NCBI RefSeq assembly: GCF_003545715.1
Contig: NZ_QVNU01000001.1
Location: 1,357,962 to 1,421,961, forward strand
Direction: 5' to 3'
DNA from: Taibaiella koreensis
GTDB lineage: Bacteria > Bacteroidota > Bacteroidia > Chitinophagales > Chitinophagaceae
Length of the DNA: 64,000 nt
The notes beneath the pieces were generated by a model. That model had not been told where the DNA came from, did no database searches, and saw only the letters and a list, made by a program, of their open reading frames with translations. Position numbers and translations under genes: made by a program. Each line of letters starts with the position of its first letter. Position 1 is the first letter of the stretch. Of this stretch, positions 1 through 9,561 are shown one piece after another.

Positions 1-3000
1 GATATTACCCAGAGTAAAAGGGCACTACTGGCACAGTTTGTCCGCTATCCCGGTCTCCTGAACCTGCTCCCCGTGTCCGGCGATAACGACTTCCGGAAAA
101 AAGCGCATTGGGAGCAGATAGCAAAAGCTTCCGGACTCGGTTATCCCTTGCCGGATGTACGGGACCTGAGAACCTTTGCCGAATTGATGCATCCGCCTTT
201 CAGAGATTTCCGCTGGGATGCGGCTACTACCGTTTATATTGCCGGTAAAGACAAGCTTACCGCGAAAAAGATCGCGATCGATGTCGTGAACGGTAAGGTT
301 GATTTCTATGGCACACCACGTGGAGATGGGAGTGTTACCTGGGACAGCATTCCCGGGGAGCTGCAGGCAGCAACTTATTATGTAGAAGCCCGTCATGGCG
401 ACCTGGCCGCTCATGAAAATGCTTTTCCTGCTTACCGGGAATTGCTGAAGACCGGTAGTACAGCTTTGCTGCCGGCTATCGCTCCGGCACCGCGTGGCGA
501 AGAGGAACGCCTGCTGCTGATGCCCGAAGCAGCTCCTGCGTTGCCTACAGGCGAGACGGAGCTGTCGAAGCGGATCATGGGGATGGCTGTTCCGGCTTCA
601 GGTCCGGGGCAAAAGCAGGTACGCTTGTCGATCACGCATGGCGATATGGGGCATGCCTTGTACCCCCTGGTGGCCGGGCATTTTGCGGGAGATAGCATTG
701 TACAGGCCGAGCAGGTGCTGAACCGGAAGCTGGGCGGCTATTTGGCTATTCGATATGATACCGGCAATTATCCCGGCCGTATTGGTACCCATGAGATCGT
801 CTTCAAAAAGGATGCACGCCCAAGTGGCGGCGTTGTCGTAGGTCTTGGCGACTTCGGCAGCCTCACCGAAAATACCTTTTACCTCACTTTGCGGCAGGCG
901 CTGATGAGCTATGTGACCGCATGTGCAGAGCAGGAGCCTGGCAAGGAAACCGCCGGTATCTCCACTTTATTGGTGGGATCGGGGTTTGGTGGCCTTACCA
1001 TATACAGCTGCATAAGGGCGGTCATTATGGCCGTCGGGGATGTGAATGCTTTCTTTGATCCTGCGCTACGTAGAGGCTATCCCTTTATCGACCATATCGA
1101 ATTTGTCGAGCTGTACCAATACAAAGCGGTGCAGGCGGCCCGTATCATCAATAGCTTGCTGAGTGGGAGCGACCTTTTCTCCGGTTTTCTTTTCTCTCCT
1201 GATCTGATCAAAAGGGTTTCGGGTAGCCAGAACCGTATCCCTGACGATATACAGGCCGATTGGTGGCACCGGCTCAAGGTATATGAGGCGGATCCTTCAG
1301 CACAAAATAAGCAGACCCGTCTTATCCGCTTCAGCTCAATAACGGACAAGGCCAGGAATGAAGAAGAAATATTGGCTGCCAACATCGGTATTGTCGATCA
1401 GCTGATCGCACGCGCAGCGGTGTATAGCCGCAACGATCCCGGCTTATACGAGGCTTTATACGAGATGCTGATCCCGGCCGGCTTTAAAGGCTACGGTTCC
1501 GACCTGAGGAATATTGTGCTGATCGTAGATAAGGAAACGGCCCGTTATCCCTGGGAGATGTTGCATGATGCCTTTGGTGGCAGCACAGAGCCTATTGTAA
1601 CCCGCACCGGTTTTATCCGCCAGCTCAGCACCACTACGTTCAGACCAAACAGCGAGCTGTCTCGGGGCGACAATGCCCTGGTAATTGGCAATCCCCAGGT
1701 GCGCAAGGCTTATCCCGACCTGCCCGGCGCCGCCCGCGAGGCTGCTTCAGTGGCGCAGCAATTGAAAGAGCGCCATTTTGAAGTGACCACTTTTATCAGC
1801 CAGCCCGGTGCAGAGGCGATGACAAGCCTGTACAGCAGGAACTATAAGATATTGCATATTGCTGCACATGGCGTGGTTAACGAGCGGGATACGGGACGGA
1901 CGGGGGTAGTGCTTGGCGATGCGTTGATCCTGACGCCTGCCGACTTTAAGCAGATCCGCTATGTGCCGGAGCTGGTCTTTATCAATTGCTGCTCGCTGGG
2001 GACGATAAGCAAGGAAGAAGAAGAGCGGCTGCAGCGCAAGTACGAAGTCGCCGCCGGTGTGGGCACACAGCTTATCGAAATGGGCGCCAGAGCCGTGATC
2101 GTAGCCGGCTGGGAAGTGGATGATGCAGCGGCAAAATGCTTTTCTGAAAGCGTATATCATTTCCTGCTCGAAGGCCGTCCATTTGGCGAAGCGGTACGTT
2201 TTGCGCGTAAGCTCACCTACGATGGCTTTCCGCAGGTAAGCACCTGGGGGGCTTATCAATGTTACGGCGATCCCTTTTATACGCTGCGCAACAGCGGTGG
2301 CGCACAGAAGGCGAACCGTGAGCAATACTATGATATAGTAGAAGCGATCAACCGGCTGGAAACCTTTATCAGCAAGGCGGAGGCGGCCACGGGCCGGTAC
2401 GGGAACGGCAGGGAGGAAAAGTTGAAGCAGGAGCTTGAAGCGATCCTGGATGGCATACAGGCGCGTCCTGAATGGAAAGACGCAGCGCCACTGCTGGCCC
2501 TTATAGCGGAAGCCTTCCAGGAGATGGATTGCCTGGAAGAAGCCATTCCCTATTATGAGCGCTTGCTGGCGCTCGACGATTCCGGTTATACCTTCCGTAC
2601 CGTGGAGCAATATTGCGATACCAGGATCCGTTACGCGATCGAATGCATAGACGAGCTGGCGCGACAGGATCAAGTCCTGCTCCCGGATGTGCTGGAGGAT
2701 GCTGCGGCTACTGTCAGGTGCATGATCGCCCAGCTACAGGGTCTGGGCAGTCTGTGTACTTCGGGACGGCTCAATGTTATCGCCAGCGGCTATAAAGCCC
2801 TGGCCACACTGGACTTGTACCGGGGGCATACCGTGTTTGATAATCTGGCGGCGGCGGCGGGCTATTACCGGCAGAGCTTTGAACAACGGCGGAAGAACAA
2901 CGCGCCGCTGGATGGGTATCCCTTCTGCAACTGGCTGCAGCTGGCAGCTGTGCTGGATCATGTTTTGCCTGAACAGGAAAAGGCCACACATGCTGCTTCC

Positions 3001-3354
3001 GGCTTGCTGGGATTGCCTCCCGGCTGGGATCAGCCGCTACATGCAGGAGAAGAGCTTCTGTTGTCGCGCACAGCTACCGGTTTCTGGTATAAGGTATCCG
3101 ACGGAATGGCTATGCTGGTATTGCTGCTCCGCAGCATGGACCGGGAGGAAATAGGGCGGTACGAAGTATCTGTTGCCGATAATTTTCACAATGCTTTGAA
3201 GGTGGAAGGATCGCAAAAGAAGATCCGGTCCGTGATCCGCTACCTCAGGTTGCTTGCCGGCTTGCTGGCGCTCAGCGGGGATATGATCGTGCCGGCTAAA
3301 ATTGTGGCCTTGAACCGCATTGCATCGGTCCTGGAGCGGCCGGAAGCGGACTAG
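1..3354 (+). CDS. Lipase-like / CHAT protease / helical repeat fusion protein, 5' truncated by window edge
   Basis: The reading frame is open from base 1, so the gene begins outside the window; the GTG at 73 is just an in-frame valine. The first part looks like the end of an alpha/beta-hydrolase of LCAT/PGAP1 type: a GDGS stretch with a candidate acid Asp at 325-327 and an RHGDL stretch with a candidate catalytic His at 394-396. A middle region (about 620-1300) resembles the conserved linker of large CHAT proteins (THGD, GLGDFG, GSGFGG). The CHAT (caspase-like) peptidase core follows, with LHIAAHG (His codon 1867) and FINCCSLG (Cys codons 1987/1990). The last ~330 residues are helical and TPR-like. 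The family is known for large multidomain proteases, some used as immune effectors; a role here is inference. The nucleophilic Ser of the lipase would lie upstream of the window. Confidence 0.8.
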   Translation, partial: DITQSKRALLAQFVRYPGLLNLLPVSGDNDFRKKAHWEQIAKASGLGYPLPDVRDLRTFAELMHPPFRDFRWDAATTVYIAGKDKLTAKKIAIDVVNGKVDFYGTPRGDGSVTWDSIPGELQAATYYVEARHGDLAAHENAFPAYRELLKTGSTALLPAIAPAPRGEEERLLLMPEAAPALPTGETELSKRIMGMAVPASGPGQKQVRLSITHGDMGHALYPLVAGHFAGDSIVQAEQVLNRKLGGYLAIRYDTGNYPGRIGTHEIVFKKDARPSGGVVVGLGDFGSLTENTFYLTLRQALMSYVTACAEQEPGKETAGISTLLVGSGFGGLTIYSCIRAVIMAVGDVNAFFDPALRRGYPFIDHIEFVELYQYKAVQAARIINSLLSGSDLFSGFLFSPDLIKRVSGSQNRIPDDIQADWWHRLKVYEADPSAQNKQTRLIRFSSITDKARNEEEILAANIGIVDQLIARAAVYSRNDPGLYEALYEMLIPAGFKGYGSDLRNIVLIVDKETARYPWEMLHDAFGGSTEPIVTRTGFIRQLSTTTFRPNSELSRGDNALVIGNPQVRKAYPDLPGAAREAASVAQQLKERHFEVTTFISQPGAEAMTSLYSRNYKILHIAAHGVVNERDTGRTGVVLGDALILTPADFKQIRYVPELVFINCCSLGTISKEEEERLQRKYEVAAGVGTQLIEMGARAVIVAGWEVDDAAAKCFSESVYHFLLEGRPFGEAVRFARKLTYDGFPQVSTWGAYQCYGDPFYTLRNSGGAQKANREQYYDIVEAINRLETFISKAEAATGRYGNGREEKLKQELEAILDGIQARPEWKDAAPLLALIAEAFQEMDCLEEAIPYYERLLALDDSGYTFRTVEQYCDTRIRYAIECIDELARQDQVLLPDVLEDAAATVRCMIAQLQGLGSLCTSGRLNVIASGYKALATLDLYRGHTVFDNLAAAAGYYRQSFEQRRKNNAPLDGYPFCNWLQLAAVLDHVLPEQEKATHAASGLLGLPPGWDQPLHAGEELLLSRTATGFWYKVSDGMAMLVLLLRSMDREEIGRYEVSVADNFHNALKVEGSQKKIRSVIRYLRLLAGLLALSGDMIVPAKIVALNRIASVLERPEAD

Positions 3355-3370
3355 CGGTTGTTGCGCCTGC

Positions 3371-4060
3371 CTAATAATCTACCGGCAGCATCTTGCTGTA
3401 TTCGGCGAGCGGCATATGGTCGGTCTTGGAAAAGGGTTGCAGGGTGTTGTTCACGCGAATGATGCTGGCCACCTTGAAGTCGCGGTAGTCGGTGCGCAGA
3501 TGACACCAGGCAATAAGATGCCATTTGAAAGCATAAAAAATAAGCCCGATGGGTTCCAGTTGCCGCCTGCTGGTTTCTTCCTTATTGTTTTTATATTCGA
3601 TAGTAATGATCTGCCGGGCCGAAATAGCTTCCTGGAGCACGGACAGGTATTCAAAGTCGTTGATGATGCGCTGGGGTACCTGTAACCTGATGTTCTCATG
3701 CAGGTAGTCGACCTTCTCTTTCTGGGTATGGCGCAGGACTGCCTTTACTTTATTGAGTGCAGTTGAATAATGCTTTTTGATCGACTTGTCGGCAAAGCCG
3801 GTTACCAGCGCCTCCATCAGCAGCAGGGCATTGGCTTCTTCATTGGTGAAGGAAACGGGGGAAAGGAAATAGCCTTGTACCACGAAGTAACCTTTATATT
3901 GCTCGAAGCTCACCGGTATACCTTGCTCGCACAATGCTTTGATATCGCGGTATACGGTGCGGATGCTGATATCAAATTTCTCCGCGATCTTTTCTGCAGG
4001 CACAAATTTTTTGGACTGCAGCAGGGTTAGGATACCGAACAGGCGATCGATGCGGTTCAT
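3371..4060 (-). CDS. YafY-type HTH/WYL-domain transcriptional regulator
   Basis: A 229-residue DNA-binding regulator. Residues 1-60 form a DeoR-like winged HTH (LFGILTLLQSKKFVPAEKIAEKF is split by a turn before SIRTVYRDIKAL), the hallmark start of YafY proteins. The C-terminal half is a WYL domain (ending around PIGLIFYAFKWHLIAWC), which in this family senses small ligands or nucleic acid. Length is normal for the family. It lies downstream of, and on the same strand as, the glycolipid-binding gene with a 58-bp gap, so the two are probably cotranscribed. It converges on the CHAT gene with only 16 bp between stops. Confidence 0.9.
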   Translation of the reverse strand: MNRIDRLFGILTLLQSKKFVPAEKIAEKFDISIRTVYRDIKALCEQGIPVSFEQYKGYFVVQGYFLSPVSFTNEEANALLLMEALVTGFADKSIKKHYSTALNKVKAVLRHTQKEKVDYLHENIRLQVPQRIINDFEYLSVLQEAISARQIITIEYKNNKEETSRRQLEPIGLIFYAFKWHLIAWCHLRTDYRDFKVASIIRVNNTLQPFSKTDHMPLAEYSKMLPVDY

Positions 4061-4118
4061 ACTGGGAAATTCGTTTTGGGACTGATCCCCGAAAATAATG
4101 TTTATTTTCCGTATGTCT

Positions 4119-4676
4119 CTAATCCTGTATCAGAATGCGATCAAAGAGTGTAGGGTAGTGTTTGACCAGGCCAAGCTCATCAACCAGGATGTCGGCGCTA
4201 AAATCGCCGGTACTGTTGGTAAAACGGTAAGTATGTGTATCGAGACGGCTGTAGCGCTGATGCTCCTGCGCGATCCGGAAATGAGGAATATCGATATATA
4301 CCACAGTTATTTCCAGCGTCGCTCCTGCTGCCATATTCAGGCGATTGATCGGGAGTGAATTGGTAAAAGGCGATACGGAGATATCGATATCGGTACAGCC
4401 CTCCAGCTGTTTCCATTCCCTGTCTTCGCTGTACCAGTGGCCCAATCCGTCGTGCTGCAGGGCGATCCGTTGATCCATATTGCAAAGGCTGCTCCTGATC
4501 TCCACCGACCTCGTGTTCCAGTTGCGGTCCATTTCGATCTCATAATCTACCTTGAACGGCAGCTGCTCATAACGGCCAACAATAGCCGACCTGACGGAAA
4601 GCGCGTCTTTAAAGTAAACGCTGCAATATTCAAGGCTTTCCATTGTCAAACCCTTCCAGAGTATATTTTTGATCAT
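4119..4676 (-). CDS. Putative glycolipid-binding domain protein
   Basis: 185 residues. I start it at the ATG at 4676 because the protein then begins MIKNILWKGL and continues MESLEYCSV, which matches the usual N-terminus of the PF06475 putative glycolipid-binding family (typically M-x-x-I-L-W-R-G-L-x-x-x-S-L-E). The longer open frame back to 4787 adds residues not typical of the family. No signal peptide or membrane segment is seen. Biochemical function is poorly known; the family name rests on a mycobacterial structure. The WYL regulator follows directly on the same strand. Confidence 0.8.
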   Translation of the reverse strand: MIKNILWKGLTMESLEYCSVYFKDALSVRSAIVGRYEQLPFKVDYEIEMDRNWNTRSVEIRSSLCNMDQRIALQHDGLGHWYSEDREWKQLEGCTDIDISVSPFTNSLPINRLNMAAGATLEITVVYIDIPHFRIAQEHQRYSRLDTHTYRFTNSTGDFSADILVDELGLVKHYPTLFDRILIQD

Positions 4677-4938
4677 GACGCGACAGCGGGAAAAGATAAT
4701 ATAGGTTAACAGAGAACGCTGGAGTCCGGGGGACGCTGTTTTCTTCTTAGCAAAAATGATACCAAAAAAACAGCAAGGTAACTGCATGATCGCTTACCTA
4801 ATTATATTGCGCTGATTTTCTGATTAGTATCTTTTTGCATTTTCCCGTACTCCTGGTTGGCCGCAGGCAAATAGATATACGGGGCGCATGGCCGCAGGGA
4901 TTTAAGACGGGTGTCAATTGTGTATGCCTGCTGTATGC

Positions 4939-5418
4939 TTATGCAGGCAATGCGGCTATCGCATCAGCGTAGTCGTATTGCAGGTCTTCGTGAAGCGTGC
5001 TGAGCGCTTTGTTCAACTTTTTGAGCTGGTTCTGATAAAGATTGCGGAGTGTGGTGCTTTGCCGGTAAGCAATGCCCGAGGCGTTGAGGGCCTGGCAGAA
5101 ATGGAGCAGCAGTTCGACCTCTGTGGGCTTTTGTGCTGAATATTTTATGTATTTATTGGTAATGCGTAGTATTTTCCGGATGCTTTTCTTAGCCCAATAC
5201 AGGTTGGCCTTATTGATATCGGCGTAGCTCAGGTCTATCTCTTCTTTGACTGCACTAATGAAGTGTGCTTCATTGTCTGCTTCGAATAACAAGTAGCTTA
5301 GCAGCTCCTTGTTTTCCTTTTTGTATGCGGCAAGGCGCAGGCAAAGTGCCTTCAGGGTTTTGGGTGGCAGGCGGTCCAGCTCTTTCCGTATCGCTGCAAT
5401 ACCGGCAGTCTCTATCAT
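4939..5418 (-). CDS. Conserved hypothetical protein, helical, Bacteroidota-type
   Basis: 159 residues, predominantly charged helices, cytoplasmic, with no signal peptide. It starts 4 bp after the MgtC-family gene stop on the same strand, so the pair is very likely one operon. The sequence includes LLSYLLFEADNE and AKKSIRKILRITNKYI, a pattern I recognise only as a Bacteroidota conserved unknown. No catalytic motif is visible. It could be an accessory of the MgtC protein, but that is inference from position alone. Confidence 0.7.
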   Translation of the reverse strand: MIETAGIAAIRKELDRLPPKTLKALCLRLAAYKKENKELLSYLLFEADNEAHFISAVKEEIDLSYADINKANLYWAKKSIRKILRITNKYIKYSAQKPTEVELLLHFCQALNASGIAYRQSTTLRNLYQNQLKKLNKALSTLHEDLQYDYADAIAALPA

Positions 5419-5422
5419 GCGG

Positions 5423-6058
5423 TCAAAAGTCGAATTCGTGAATATCGGGATCCCGGAGCAATTCCTGGATCACTTTTTCGTGGCCCCTGTCGGGCCCCTG
5501 TACTTCCCAGTTCCCTTCTATAAGGCCGGCCGTCCTGCTCTGGCGACCCCGCGAGGCTTTCAGCTTGTGTTTCTTGAAAAGGGCTTCATACTTGGCTAAG
5601 GAGGTATTGCGATAGGGGCACACGATGCGGTAATGACGGCTGCGGTTGATGCGTTCAAAAACGCTTTGCAGCGGGGCAAGAAAAGCCAGTACGATGAGCA
5701 CAGCCACAGTGCCTACTGCCGCCGCCTGGTAATGTCCCGAGCCAATAGCCATGCCCAGGGCGGCTACCATCCATATGGTAGTGGCCGTGGTAATGCCGGT
5801 CACCCGGTTCTCATCCTTAAAGATAACGCCGGCGCCCAGGAAACCGATGCCCGTAATGATGTTGGCTGCAATGCGGTCGGGATTCTCGTTGCCGATGCGT
5901 ATAGACAGTATGGTAAACAAACAGGCGCCCAGGCTCACCAGTATCATAGTGCGTAAACCCGCCGATTTGGACCGGTATTCCCGTTCGGCGCCTATAACGG
6001 CGCCTATGAGCAGGGCAATGAGGATATGCTTGATATCCTCGCTAAGGGTATAATGCAT
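5423..6058 (-). CDS. MgtC/SapB family membrane protein
   Basis: 211 residues. The N-terminal ~140 residues contain four to five hydrophobic segments with the family's conserved GAVIGAEREYRSKSAGLRT and GIGFLGAGVIF motifs. A soluble ~70-residue C-terminal domain follows, ending in a likely ACT-like regulatory fold. MgtC proteins act in the inner membrane and are linked to Mg2+ limitation and modulation of ATP synthase or potassium transport in pathogens; the role in free-living Bacteroidota is not settled. It is first in a two-gene operon with the hypothetical protein that follows on the minus strand. Confidence 0.9.
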   Translation of the reverse strand: MHYTLSEDIKHILIALLIGAVIGAEREYRSKSAGLRTMILVSLGACLFTILSIRIGNENPDRIAANIITGIGFLGAGVIFKDENRVTGITTATTIWMVAALGMAIGSGHYQAAAVGTVAVLIVLAFLAPLQSVFERINRSRHYRIVCPYRNTSLAKYEALFKKHKLKASRGRQSRTAGLIEGNWEVQGPDRGHEKVIQELLRDPDIHEFDF

Positions 6059-6140
6059 GTTTGTAAAAATAATACGGAATCAGCAGGATACAAAATCTGG
6101 TGTCTGATGCCTGGTGGCAGGGGAGCGGGCGACGGGTAAT

Positions 6141-6174
6141 GAAAACGGGAATGCTCCTGTTCAAAGCATTCCCG
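6141..6174 (-). terminator. Rho-independent terminator of prfB
   Basis: A perfect 10-bp stem (CGGGAATGCT at 6146-6155 with AGCATTCCCG at 6165-6174) with a 9-nt loop lies 20 bp past the prfB stop. Read on the minus strand it is followed by TTTTC. Confidence 0.75.
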
Positions 6175-6194
6175 CCTGGCAAAGCCATGATGTT

Positions 6195-7280
6195 TTATTC
6201 GGCTCCCTGCATCATCAGGTAAGCCTTGATAAAGTCGTCGATCTCGCCATCCATTACGGGCTGTATATTGCCTACTTCGTAGTCGGTACGGTGATCCTTG
6301 ATCATTTTGTAAGGGTGGAATACATAGGAGCGGATCTGGGAGCCCCATTCGATCTTTTTCTTGGTCGCGTTGGTCGCGTTCTTGATCTCTTCCCGTTTGC
6401 GCAGCTCTTCCTCGTACAAACGGCTTTTCAGCATCTGCATCGCCTTTTCGCGGTTGCCCAGCTGGCTACGCTCGGTCTGGCACACGACCACGATACCGGT
6501 GGGTATATGCGTCAGCATCACCTTTGTCTCTACCTTGTTCACGTTCTGGCCACCAGCGCCACCGCTTCGTGACGTCTCCATTTTGACATCAGCATCTTTG
6601 ACCTCGATATTGATCGAATCGTCGACAAGCGGGTAAACAAAAATGGAAGCAAATGAGGTATGGCGGCGTGCGTTGCTGTCGAAAGGGGAGATGCGTACCA
6701 GGCGGTGTACACCGCTTTCTGCTTTCAGCAGTCCGTAAGCGAAGTCGCCGTCGAACTGGAACGTGCAGGTCTTGATGCCTGCGCCGTCGCCATACTGCCA
6801 GTCCAGCTCGGTTACGGTCCAACCCTGCTTCTGGCCGTACATGCGGTACATGCGGGCCAGCATTTCGGCCCAGTCCTGGCTTTCGGTGCCGCCGGCTCCC
6901 GAGTTGATCACCATTACCGCCGGCATTTCATCTTCGGGCTGGTTTAGCGTAGACTTAAATTCAGCGTCGTCCATTGCCTTTACGGCGGTATCATAGGCTT
7001 CTTTTACCTCTTCTTCGGCGGCTTCACCTTCTTTCCAGAATTCAAACAGGGTAGCATAGTCGTCTACCGAGCGGCTGGTCTCTTCATAAAGGTCGATCCA
7101 GTATTTATTGGCATTCTGTTCCTTTACCAGGGCTGTGGCACGTTCATTGTCGTCCCAGAAGCCGGGTGAGAGGGTAAGCTGGCGGTCGCTTTCAAATTTG
7201 GCAATCCGCTCTTCTACTTTCAGGTATTTGTTCAGATGGGATACCCGCTCACGCAGGTCCTTAAGTTGTTCGATGGTCAT
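6195..7280 (-). CDS. prfB: Peptide chain release factor 2
   Basis: 361 residues. RF2 recognises UGA and UAA stop codons and triggers peptide release on the ribosome. The stop-codon reading tripeptide SPF is at residues 198-200 and the catalytic GGQ at 243-245, both inside conserved RF2 context ([24 protein letters not shown]). The coding frame runs uninterrupted through the region (NKYLKVEE, about residues 18-25) where many bacteria carry the autoregulatory UGA frameshift, so this gene is made without programmed frameshifting. A strong terminator follows. The upstream side is a repeat-filled intergenic region. Confidence 0.97.
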   Translation of the reverse strand: MTIEQLKDLRERVSHLNKYLKVEERIAKFESDRQLTLSPGFWDDNERATALVKEQNANKYWIDLYEETSRSVDDYATLFEFWKEGEAAEEEVKEAYDTAVKAMDDAEFKSTLNQPEDEMPAVMVINSGAGGTESQDWAEMLARMYRMYGQKQGWTVTELDWQYGDGAGIKTCTFQFDGDFAYGLLKAESGVHRLVRISPFDSNARRHTSFASIFVYPLVDDSINIEVKDADVKMETSRSGGAGGQNVNKVETKVMLTHIPTGIVVVCQTERSQLGNREKAMQMLKSRLYEEELRKREEIKNATNATKKKIEWGSQIRSYVFHPYKMIKDHRTDYEVGNIQPVMDGEIDDFIKAYLMMQGAE

Positions 7281-7283
7281 AAT

Positions 7284-7640
7284 TCAGCGCAAAGATACGA
7301 CGAATAGGGGATTAAGCCGAAAGGACGGTAGCATTGGGGAAGAGTTGGCAACGGGCAGTTGGCAATTTTGAAGTCTTAAGTTCCAGGGACCAAGGTTCAA
7401 ATTCCAAATTCCACAGTTGGCAATGGGCAGTTGGCAATTTCGAAGTCTTAAATTCCAAGGACCAAGGATCAAATTCTAATTCCAAAGTTGGCAATGGGCA
7501 GTTAGCAATTTTCAAATAATAAATTCCAAGTTCCAAATCCCAATACTCAATACCTAATACCCCATACTCAATACCTAATACCTAATACTTAATACCTAAT
7601 ACCTAATACTTACAATTTCTAACATCTAACGTCTAACATC
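7284..7640. repeat. Low-complexity degenerate direct-repeat block
   Basis: About 360 bp without a credible gene. Positions 7334-7500 hold three degenerate copies of a ~60-70 bp phrase (GTTGGCAATGGGCAGTTGGC, AATTTNGAAGTCTTAA, ATTCCAAGGACCAAGG). Positions 7540-7612 are imperfect runs of the heptamer CTAATAC and relatives, then repeats of the type TCTAACATC. The same heptamer forms a perfect run at 37151-37241. Short open frames here simply read through the repeats. Confidence 0.85.
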
Positions 7641-7650
7641 TAAGAAAAAA

Positions 7651-8373
7651 TCACCAGCCACTGGCCAGCACGTCGGCGATATGCATGGTCTTCATCTGCA
7701 GGCCTTGTTTCTGGATATAGGTGTCGATATGCATGAGGCAGGAAAGATCGGTGGAAATAAGGCAGTCGGCGCCGGTTTCGATCGCACTTTTCACTTTAGT
7801 ATAGGCCATACCGGTCGATATGGGCTCGTACTTTACAGCAAAGGTACCGCCAAAGCCACAGCAAGTCTCGCACTCTTTCATCTCAACCAGCTCCAGGCCT
7901 TTCACTTCTTCCAGTAACTGGCGGGGCTGCGCCTTGATACCACACTCCCGCAGCGTGCCGCAACCGTCGTGGTAGGTGGCTTTGGTGTGCAGGGTGGCGC
8001 CGGTGTCGGTAACATGAAGCACATTGACCAGGAATTCGGTGAATTCAAACAAGTGTGCCTTTACCTTCCGTACATCGTTATGCTCAGCGGAGTTTTCGAA
8101 CAGCTTTTGATAATAATTACGTACATAGCCCGTGCAGGAGCCGCTCGGGGCTACGATATAATGGTCGTTATCGGAAAAATCTCTTAGGAATTTCTTGCCT
8201 ATAGAGCGGGCTTCATCCCAATAGCCACTATTGAAGGCCGGCTGTCCACAGCAGGTTTGCTGGTGATTATAGGTCACCTCACAGTTGAACTTTTCCAGCA
8301 CTTTTACCATATTGAAACCTGTTTCGGGAAATAGCTGATCGACAAAACAGGGTATAAACAGATCTACTTTCAT
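7651..8373 (-). CDS. LutA/YkgE-type (Fe-S)-binding oxidoreductase subunit
   Basis: 240 residues, cytoplasmic. It carries two CCG domains: QTCCGQPAFNSGY near residues 40-50 and CETCCGFGGTF near 165-175, each with the paired cysteines that bind an unusual iron-sulfur centre in heterodisulfide-reductase-type proteins. Length and architecture match LutA, the small subunit of the LutABC L-lactate oxidation complex. The lutB and lutC partners are not adjacent, so the specific substrate is uncertain; it could equally be a glycolate or heterodisulfide-type subunit. Confidence 0.85.
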   Translation of the reverse strand: MKVDLFIPCFVDQLFPETGFNMVKVLEKFNCEVTYNHQQTCCGQPAFNSGYWDEARSIGKKFLRDFSDNDHYIVAPSGSCTGYVRNYYQKLFENSAEHNDVRKVKAHLFEFTEFLVNVLHVTDTGATLHTKATYHDGCGTLRECGIKAQPRQLLEEVKGLELVEMKECETCCGFGGTFAVKYEPISTGMAYTKVKSAIETGADCLISTDLSCLMHIDTYIQKQGLQMKTMHIADVLASGW

Positions 8374-8411
8374 GTTGTAATATTGATACCGGCAATTGAC
8401 GGCAATAGGGT

Positions 8412-8975
8412 TTAATCCAGCAGGCGCAGCAGGCGGTTGTCGATCATCTGGAACAGGAGCTGCGGCTGGTGTGTGCGCCAGGCAGGATATTCCTGCAGAA
8501 AGGCGTAATGCCCTATGTGGGCCTGCCGCATTTCGTCATGCGCATGCTGCGGCATGTTCAGGAATACGATCCAGCCGCCTTCCTCGCTAATGTCTTCGCT
8601 CCATTCTTCATAATAGCTTTCGTCGCTGCTGTGGAAGTTGAGCACGTTCTCGGTAATAAGGAGAAACTTAAAAATGCCCCTTGCGATCATAGGATCGATG
8701 ATGCTGCGCTTCAGCTGCATAATGTCGTTCTCTACCGCATCGTTCCATTCGCCTATAAACTCGATGATCGCGAAATTCTGATCATAGTCAGCATAGAGGA
8801 TCTTGAGGTATAAGGTGCGGGAACCGAAATCATCCCATTGGGGATGGATATAAAAGTTGTACACCGTATTGGAAAATTCGAATTCGCTGTGCTCTTTCCC
8901 ATATAGCGGCGACAGCTCATCTTCTTCGGCTGTATACAAATGGCGCCAGTTGTAGTATGGCTCTAGTTCATGCAT
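8412..8975 (-). CDS. Conserved hypothetical protein, acidic and aromatic-rich
   Basis: 187 residues from the ATG at 8975 (MHELEPYYNWRHLY); an in-frame ATG at 9008 would add 11 residues with a less typical sequence. The protein is acidic, rich in Tyr and Trp, soluble, with no signal peptide or known catalytic motif. The sequence reads like a conserved Bacteroidota cytosolic unknown. It lies 38 bp upstream of the LutA-like gene and 81 bp downstream of the rhodanese gene, all on the minus strand, so the three may be cotranscribed. Confidence 0.7.
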   Translation of the reverse strand: MHELEPYYNWRHLYTAEEDELSPLYGKEHSEFEFSNTVYNFYIHPQWDDFGSRTLYLKILYADYDQNFAIIEFIGEWNDAVENDIMQLKRSIIDPMIARGIFKFLLITENVLNFHSSDESYYEEWSEDISEEGGWIVFLNMPQHAHDEMRQAHIGHYAFLQEYPAWRTHQPQLLFQMIDNRLLRLLD

Positions 8976-9056
8976 AGTGTAAATGCCCCGTTTCTCAATC
9001 TTTAACAACGAACCATGGAATAAGTTAGCCGGAAGCGGCTGTTTTCCGGGGAGCTG

Positions 9057-9377
9057 CTAGCCAATCTTAGCGTCGCCAAATTTAGCCTGCCAGTCCATGA
9101 TGCCGCCGACCACATTCACCGTTTTCCCAAATCCCATTGTTTCCAGCAGCATACAGGCTTCCATGCTGCGCTTTCCGCTGCGGCAATGAACGATCACCTC
9201 CTCGTCTTTCCAGTTGTCGATACCTTCGGTATCCATCTGGCGCAGTTTGCTCAGGGGCAGCAGCAGGGCGCCGATGTTGGCTGCGGCATATTCATCGGCT
9301 TCGCGTACATCGAGTATATGCAGTTGCTCGCCGGCGTCGAGGCGCGCTTTTAATTGTTCGGTGGTTATGTTTTCCAT
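9057..9377 (-). CDS. Rhodanese-like domain protein
   Basis: 106 residues forming a single rhodanese domain. The active-site loop is VHCRSGKRS, with the catalytic Cys in the position that accepts sulfane sulfur; LDVREADEY near the N-terminus is the conserved structural motif. Such single-domain cytosolic proteins move sulfane sulfur between carriers. No partner gene for sulfur metabolism is adjacent, so its acceptor is unknown. Confidence 0.9.
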   Translation of the reverse strand: MENITTEQLKARLDAGEQLHILDVREADEYAAANIGALLLPLSKLRQMDTEGIDNWKDEEVIVHCRSGKRSMEACMLLETMGFGKTVNVVGGIMDWQAKFGDAKIG

Positions 9378-9561
9378 ATATGCTTGCTTTCTTTTTTTAT
9401 GAATGCAAAGGTAAAATTTCCCGCAATAGCAGCGTAAAAATATCTCATTCCTTCAACTTTATGCATCGATTGGTGTTGATGGGTAGGCAACGGGCCAGAG
9501 AAAGAAAATTGCCGGTGAGCTAAAAGAGCCGGATCTGTTTTTCATTTAAAAGCGAACCTAA

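Noticed and set aside
7284-7536. Short repeated open frames near prfB
   Set aside because: They consist of repeats such as GTTGGCAATGGGCAG and are reading frames through repetitive noncoding DNA.
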